Source: Acidobacteriota bacterium
Lineage (GTDB): Bacteria > Acidobacteriota > Polarisedimenticolia > JACPZX01
Length of the DNA: 64,000 nt
Direction of reading: 5' to 3'
Assembly: GCA_016195325.1 (NCBI GenBank)
Contig: JACPZX010000075.1
Coordinates: forward strand, 18,718-82,717
The translations under genes and the position numbers were made by a program. Below are positions 60,058 to 64,000 of the stretch, in pieces; the first letter of the stretch is position 1; each line of letters begins with the position of its first letter. Below the pieces are notes generated by a model, which was not told the DNA's origin, made no database searches, and saw nothing but the letters and a program-made list of their open reading frames with translations.

Positions 60058-60720
60058 ATGGCCGGCGGCCAGCCGCGGAGGAGCCCCGCGGAGCGGGCGA
60101 TCCTCGCCGGCGTCGGCGTCGTCCTCGCGGTCATCATCGCGATAGGTGCCCGCGATCTCGTCGCCCGGCGCCCCCACCCGTTCCCCGAGTCGCAGGACCC
60201 CGCGCTCCCGCTCTTCGATCCCGTCCCCTCCTTCGCCCTGACCGCCTCCGACCGCGCCCCCGTCACGAACGCGACCCTCGCAGGCCGCATCTGGGTCGCC
60301 GACTTCGTCTTCACCCGCTGCACGGGGGTGTGCCCGCTTCTCAGCGGGCGGATGCTCGCGCTCCAGAAGGCGCTCCGCGGGCGCGACGACGTGCGCCTCG
60401 TCTCCTTCAGCGTCGACCCCGACTACGACACCCCCGAAGTCCTCGCCGCCTACGCGAAGGATCACGGCGCCGACAGTTCGCGCTGGATCTTCCTCACCGG
60501 GCCGAGGCCCGAGCTCCACGATCTGATCGGCCGCGGGTTCCACCTCGCCGTGGCGAAGGCCCCCGAGGGGACCGCCGCCCCGGGGGAGCTGATCACGCAC
60601 AGCGATCGGCTGGTGCTGGTGGACGGGAAGGGGAGGATCCGGGGGTACTACCGGGGATCGGAGGAGGAGACGGTGCGCCGCGTCCTCACCGATCTCGACG
60701 GTCTGGCGGGGGGGTCCTGA
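60058..60720 (+). CDS. SCO1/SenC family copper chaperone
   Basis: SCO proteins deliver copper to the CuA site of subunit II or keep its cysteines reduced. This 220-residue protein has one N-terminal membrane helix (AILAGVGVVLAVIIAIGA) and a periplasmic thioredoxin-like domain. The copper ligands are present: CTGVC (Cys88 and Cys92) in FVFTRCTGVCPLL and His181 in ITHSDRLVLVD. FSVDPDYDTPEVLAAYA is another family motif. Its place after subunits I-IV fits oxidase maturation. Confidence 0.9.
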   Translation: MAGGQPRRSPAERAILAGVGVVLAVIIAIGARDLVARRPHPFPESQDPALPLFDPVPSFALTASDRAPVTNATLAGRIWVADFVFTRCTGVCPLLSGRMLALQKALRGRDDVRLVSFSVDPDYDTPEVLAAYAKDHGADSSRWIFLTGPRPELHDLIGRGFHLAVAKAPEGTAAPGELITHSDRLVLVDGKGRIRGYYRGSEEETVRRVLTDLDGLAGGS

Positions 60721-60724
60721 GGCG

Positions 60725-61156
60725 ATGATCCCCTACGCGGCCCTCCCTCACCTGAACGCGGCCCTCAACGCGACGAGCCTGGTCCTCCTGACGGCCGGGT
60801 TCACCTTCATCCGCCTGAAGAAGATCGCCGCCCACCGCGCCTGCATGCTCTCGGCCTTCGTCGTCGCGATCCTCTTCCTGATCTCGTACGTCGTCTACCA
60901 CTATCACGCCGGGTCCACCCACTTCCCCGGCACCGGGATCATCCGCCCGGTCTACTTCTTCATCCTGACCACGCACGTCATCCTCGCCGCGTCGATCGTC
61001 CCGCTCGCGATCGTCACCATGCGCCGGGCCTTCAAGGGGCAGATCGATCGCCACAAGTCGATCGCACACTTCACGCTTCCGTTGTGGATGTACGTGTCGG
61101 TGACGGGGCTGATCGTCTACGCGATGCTGTACCACCTGTACCCGCCGGCGGGGTAG
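60725..61156 (+). CDS. DUF420 membrane protein (CtaM-like)
   Basis: This 143-residue protein has four membrane helices and conserved histidines in RACMLSAFVVAILFLISYVVYHYHAGS, THVILAASIVPLAI and HKSIAHFTLPLWMYVSVTGLIVY. This is DUF420; some members, named CtaM, are needed for aa3 oxidase maturation in Gram-positive bacteria. It is the last gene of the oxidase run, 4 bp after the SCO stop. A maturation role is inferred from family and context. Confidence 0.82.
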   Translation: MIPYAALPHLNAALNATSLVLLTAGFTFIRLKKIAAHRACMLSAFVVAILFLISYVVYHYHAGSTHFPGTGIIRPVYFFILTTHVILAASIVPLAIVTMRRAFKGQIDRHKSIAHFTLPLWMYVSVTGLIVYAMLYHLYPPAG

Positions 61157-61263
61157 GGGCGTGCAAGCCAGGTTCCTGCATGCTCGCCGGAGTCTTGCCG
61201 GCGTCGACTCGAGTCCAGACCGATTCGAAGGGTGCCAACTGAAGGTCGCGGGACACTAGAATG

Positions 61264-61280
61264 AGGTCACGCTGTGACCT
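61264..61280. promoter_or_regulatory. Palindrome upstream of the ATPase/partner pair
   Basis: AGGTCAC-GCT-GTGACCT (61264-61280) is a perfect 7-bp inverted repeat with a 3-bp spacer, 39 bp before the ATPase start. A further half-site GGTCAC lies at 61296-61301. It shares the TCAC-N3-GTGA core with the palindromes at 51151-51189. Confidence 0.62.
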
Positions 61281-61319
61281 TGATGGCCCGGAGCGGGTCA
61301 CACTTCCGGGAGAGGGCGA

Positions 61320-62597
61320 GTGATCACAAGAATCGAAGCGTTGAACTACCGATCCCTCCGGTACGTCGCCCAGGATGTCCGCCCGTTTCATCTCCTCGTC
61401 GGACCGAACGCCAGCGGAAAATCCACGTTTCTCGACGTCGTCTCGCTGCTCGGTGATCTCGTCCGCGTCGGTCTTCCCGGAGCTATTGAAGGTGACGCTC
61501 GCTTGAGTATCCCCGAACGCGCTCCGGACGCTCGGCAGTTGGTCTGGATGCGACAGGGGAAACGGTTCGAGCTTGCTGTGGAGGCTGAGATTCCGCCGGA
61601 GCGAAAAGGCCGTCTTCTCAACGGCGGCTTCGCGCGGGTGCGATATGAACTCGCGGTGGTCGCCGGAGACGACTTGGGGATCGAGAACGAAGCGGTATGG
61701 CTGCTTCCCGATCCTCCGAGAACAGAGACGACGAGAAGTCAGATGCAGTTTCCCCTCCCGGAGCATCCACCGGATCACATCGTGCATCTTCCGAGGAAAC
61801 GGCCTCCGGCTGGTTGGAAGAAAGTGATCTCGCGTGGGGAAGACGCTTCCAAGGTGACATTCAGTGCGGAGACCTCGGGCTGGAACAACCCATTTCGAGT
61901 GAGACCAGCGAAGTTGGCCTTGGCCAGCCTCCCGGAAGACGAAGCGAAGTTTCCCGTCGCGACTTGGTTCAAGCAGGCGCTTGTGGACGGGATTCAGCGA
62001 GTCGCGCTCTCCAGCGACGCGCTGCGCCGACCGAGCCCGCCTGGTCGGGCTCATTCCTACTTCCCGGATGGGTCCGGCCTGCCGTGGATGGTTGACGCAC
62101 TCCGAAAGAAGCACTCGGACCGTCATCACGAGTGGGTCCAGCACCTTCGCCAGGCGCTTCCGCAACTCGTCGAAGTCACGACTCGTCCACGCGAAGAGGA
62201 CCGACATCGGTACGTCGTTCTCAAACATTCGAACGGACTGGAAACGCCGTCGTGGCTCGTCTCGGACGGCACGCTCCGACTTCTTGCGCTGACCATTCTT
62301 GCGTACGCGCCGGACGTGACAGGCGTGTTTCTCATCGAGGAACCTGAGAACGGAATTCACCCACGTGCGGTCGAGACCATCATCCAATCACTCTCCAGCG
62401 CGTACGGAGCTCAGATCCTCTGCGCCACGCACTCACCGGTTGCAGTAAGCATCGCCAGGGCCGGCGATATCCTCTGCTTTGCCCGCGACACCGATGGCGC
62501 GACGGACATCGTACAGGGGGACCTGCACCCTCGCCTTCGTGATTGGAAGGGCGAAGCCGATCTCGGCACGCTCTTCGCCGGTGGGGTTCTCGGGTGA
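61320..62597 (+). CDS. AAA_21/OLD-like SMC-type ATPase, defence-like
   Basis: This 425-residue ATPase has Walker A GPNASGKST at residues 28-36, a long middle region, then an ABC-like signature SDGTLRLLALTILAYAP, Walker B VFLIEEPENGIHP and switch His in ATHSPVAVS. This is the pattern of single-chain RecF/OLD-like ATPases often found in phage-defence modules. Start GTG 61320 follows a GGGAGAGGG site. The stop overlaps the next gene as GTGA, so the two are coupled. Base composition is clearly lower in GC than the oxidase operon beside it, suggesting transfer. Defence role is inference. Confidence 0.82.
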   Translation: MITRIEALNYRSLRYVAQDVRPFHLLVGPNASGKSTFLDVVSLLGDLVRVGLPGAIEGDARLSIPERAPDARQLVWMRQGKRFELAVEAEIPPERKGRLLNGGFARVRYELAVVAGDDLGIENEAVWLLPDPPRTETTRSQMQFPLPEHPPDHIVHLPRKRPPAGWKKVISRGEDASKVTFSAETSGWNNPFRVRPAKLALASLPEDEAKFPVATWFKQALVDGIQRVALSSDALRRPSPPGRAHSYFPDGSGLPWMVDALRKKHSDRHHEWVQHLRQALPQLVEVTTRPREEDRHRYVVLKHSNGLETPSWLVSDGTLRLLALTILAYAPDVTGVFLIEEPENGIHPRAVETIIQSLSSAYGAQILCATHSPVAVSIARAGDILCFARDTDGATDIVQGDLHPRLRDWKGEADLGTLFAGGVLG

Positions 62598-63208
62598 AGG
62601 ACTTAGCTTGCCTAGTCGCGGACCGGAATCAGGCCGCGACAATTCAAGCGCTGCTGGATCGCCCTCGAGCGATGGGAATGCGGACTGTTACGTTCGACGT
62701 GTTTGTTCACCCGCAGCGGGACCCGGGATGCTTTCAGCGGGGGCACGAGTTCTTGCGGCCGCTTCGCAGTGCGTACCTCAACGCCTTGGTCCTCTTTGAT
62801 CAGGCCTGGGAAGGCGCGCCAAGCCAGGACGCGAGTGTCCTGGAGACTGCAGTCCGCGAACGTCTCCGAGGGGCAGGGCAGGAGGCTTGGGCTGACGTGG
62901 TCGTCATTGCCCCCGAACTCGAAGTGTGGGTGTGGAGCGATTCTCCTCACGTGGGTACCGCACTTGGTTGGGGCGGCCGGCGACCGGGAGTCAGAGTGTG
63001 GCTTCGGGAAAAGGGTTTGTGGCCAGAAGAAGTTGTCAAGCCTCCCGATCCAAAGCGGGCGGTGGAGCAAGCGCTCTTCGAGACCAAAGTGCCTCGGTCT
63101 TCGGCAGTCTACGAGAGAATCGCCCGCAAGGTGAGCGTCAATCGATGTCGAGACGAATCATTCCATCGTCTCCGAGCCCGTCTCGGAACTTGGTTCCCCC
63201 CGAGGTAG
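62594..63208 (+). CDS. Partner of the AAA ATPase, TOPRIM/MAD4-like impression
   Basis: This 204-residue protein has no membrane segment. Features are a hydrophobic strand with Asp (KDLACLVADRNQAATIQALL), FDVFVHPQRDPGC, NALVLFDQAWEG, VIAPELEVWVWSDSPHVG and a conserved-looking tail (KVPRSSAVYERIARKVSVNRC). Acidic residues at strand ends recall TOPRIM nuclease or primase-like folds, which partner OLD-type ATPases. I also recall similar proteins called MAD4 in methylation-associated defence systems, but cannot verify that here. GTG 62594 overlaps the ATPase stop. The protein is probably the effector or regulator of the ATPase. Family assignment is tentative. Confidence 0.6.
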   Translation: MKDLACLVADRNQAATIQALLDRPRAMGMRTVTFDVFVHPQRDPGCFQRGHEFLRPLRSAYLNALVLFDQAWEGAPSQDASVLETAVRERLRGAGQEAWADVVVIAPELEVWVWSDSPHVGTALGWGGRRPGVRVWLREKGLWPEEVVKPPDPKRAVEQALFETKVPRSSAVYERIARKVSVNRCRDESFHRLRARLGTWFPPR

Positions 63209-63238
63209 GCGTTCGCCTCCCACTGGACGCGGGCGCTC

Positions 63239-64000
63239 CTACCCCCGCCCCTTCCGCGTCGCGGCGTGGACGGCGGCGGCGAAGCCCAAGGCCGAGAAGA
63301 TCGCCGTCGCCGCGATCGAGAGGCCCAGGGGCGGAAGCGTCGCGACGAGATCCGGCCGCGCCATGTAGAGGCACCGCCTCAGCGCGGCCATCCCGTAGGT
63401 GAGAGGGTTCACCTTCACCAGGATCGCGAGCCAGAAGGGGAGCCCCTCGGCTGGGAAGAAGGCTCCGGAGAGGAGCCACAGGGGCATCAGGATCAAGTTC
63501 ATGATCGCGTGGAACCCCTGCGTCGAGTCGAGGCGCCACGCGAGGATCAGCCCCAGCCCCGTGACGCAGAAGGCGACGAGGATCATCGCGGCGGTGGTGG
63601 CGAGCGCCGACTCCACCGTCAGGGGGATCCCGGCGAGAGGCGCGAGGGCGAGCAGGATGACCCCCTGCGCCACGGCGAGAATCGTGCAGCCGAGCGCCTG
63701 CCCCATCACGATCGCCCAGCGGGGGATCGGCGCGACGAGCACACCCTGGAGGAACCCCGACTGCCGGTCCTCCACCGCGCTGATCGTCGAGAAGATCGCG
63801 GTGAAGAGGAGGACGAGAGAGAGGATCCCCGGGTAGAAGTACTCGGTGTACGTCATCCCCTCCGCGCCGCCGGGGACACGGAACGACGCCCGGAAGCCGC
63901 CTCCGAGGAGAGCCCAGAAGAGGAGCGGCTGGAGGAGCGCCCCCGTCAGGCGGCTGCGCTGCCTCACGAAGCGGATCACCTCTCGCCAGGCGAGGGTGCA
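63239..64000 (-). CDS. ABC-2 type transporter permease, partial at window end
   Basis: This membrane protein has six helices and the ABC-2 permease pattern EYFYPGILSLVLLFTAIFSTISAVEDRQSGFLQGVLVAP, MNLILMPLWLLSGAFFPAEGLP and NPLTYGMAALRRCLY. The stop is at 63239. A GTG at 63979 could be a start, but the frame stays open to the edge (…TLAWREVIRFVRQRS), which matches the usual N-terminus of these proteins, so I treat it as truncated by the window. The ATPase partner is presumably just outside. It converges with the ATPase/partner pair. Confidence 0.85.
   Translation of the reverse strand, partial: CTLAWREVIRFVRQRSRLTGALLQPLLFWALLGGGFRASFRVPGGAEGMTYTEYFYPGILSLVLLFTAIFSTISAVEDRQSGFLQGVLVAPIPRWAIVMGQALGCTILAVAQGVILLALAPLAGIPLTVESALATTAAMILVAFCVTGLGLILAWRLDSTQGFHAIMNLILMPLWLLSGAFFPAEGLPFWLAILVKVNPLTYGMAALRRCLYMARPDLVATLPPLGLSIAATAIFSALGFAAAVHAATRKGRG

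Noticed and set aside
1-64000. tRNA, rRNA, CRISPR array, transposase or integrase
   Set aside because: No cloverleaf-like sequence with a TTCGA arm, no regular repeat-spacer array and no recombinase motifs were seen on reading both strands; a dedicated search could still find a tRNA.

Overview
The window is about 64 kb of GC-rich bacterial chromosome. Third codon positions are strongly GC-biased and many genes overlap by 4 bp (ATGA or GTGA). Gene content points to a free-living, respiring Gram-negative: eukaryote-like Ser/Thr kinases fused to beta-propeller or TPR regions, a TonB-dependent receptor, outer-membrane barrels, MopE and thrombospondin-3 type secreted proteins, an aa3-type oxidase and a selenocysteine formate dehydrogenase. 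Kinases beginning with an 'LGPYEV...GAGGMGEVYRARD' pattern are typical of Acidobacteriota; that placement is inference from family knowledge, not from a marker gene. I saw no rRNA, tRNA, insertion sequence, prophage or CRISPR array.

Layout. 1-2.4 kb: glyoxylate shunt (malate synthase and an isocitrate lyase whose frame is broken). 2.5-13 kb: orphan RHH protein, proline iminopeptidase, TPR protein and three receptor-like Ser/Thr kinases. 13-29 kb: extracytoplasmic and signalling region with a MopE-motif protein, a four-gene operon (TonB receptor, periplasmic binding protein, histidine kinase, REC-HK-REC hybrid), two secreted proteins with exactly seven propeller-like repeats, a membrane glycosyltransferase and a pectate-lyase-like protein; three of these secreted proteins share one C-terminal module. 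29-33 kb: ArsR-like regulator, double-DTG aspartyl protease and ABC exporter in one coupled operon behind a perfect AT-rich palindrome. 33-45 kb: small secreted protein, EamA transporter, hexaheme cytochrome, then a likely sigma-54-driven operon (beta-barrel, AsnB, GT39 transferase, ABC ATPase and permease) preceded by a damaged sensor/NtrC-type regulator and two envelope genes.

45-49.7 kb: NAD-linked formate dehydrogenase. The catalytic selenoprotein (UGA read as Sec, with a clear bacterial SECIS) is followed by a NuoE-NuoF fusion, then a separate iron-sulfur subunit that in most relatives forms the N-terminal half of the catalytic chain. 49.7-52.4 kb: DUF2723-type membrane protein without a normal start codon, and an AAA/DUF4143 ATPase behind two palindromes. 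52.5-61.2 kb: complete oxidase operon with subunits II, I, two III-type and IV, heme A synthesis (CtaA, CtaB), copper delivery (SCO) and a cupredoxin-like lipoprotein. 61.3-63.2 kb: lower-GC ATPase/partner pair that looks like an acquired defence module. 63.2 kb to the end: ABC-2 permease running off the window.

How the parts fit together: formate oxidation supplies NADH and the aa3 oxidase consumes electrons; the kinases, hybrid sensors and sigma-54 regulator suggest heavy environmental sensing; secreted pectate lyase-like and propeller proteins suggest work on polymers outside the cell. Two genes show what look like internal deletions plus frameshifts, and a third lacks a start. Whether these are biology or assembly artefacts is the main caution for anyone using this annotation.
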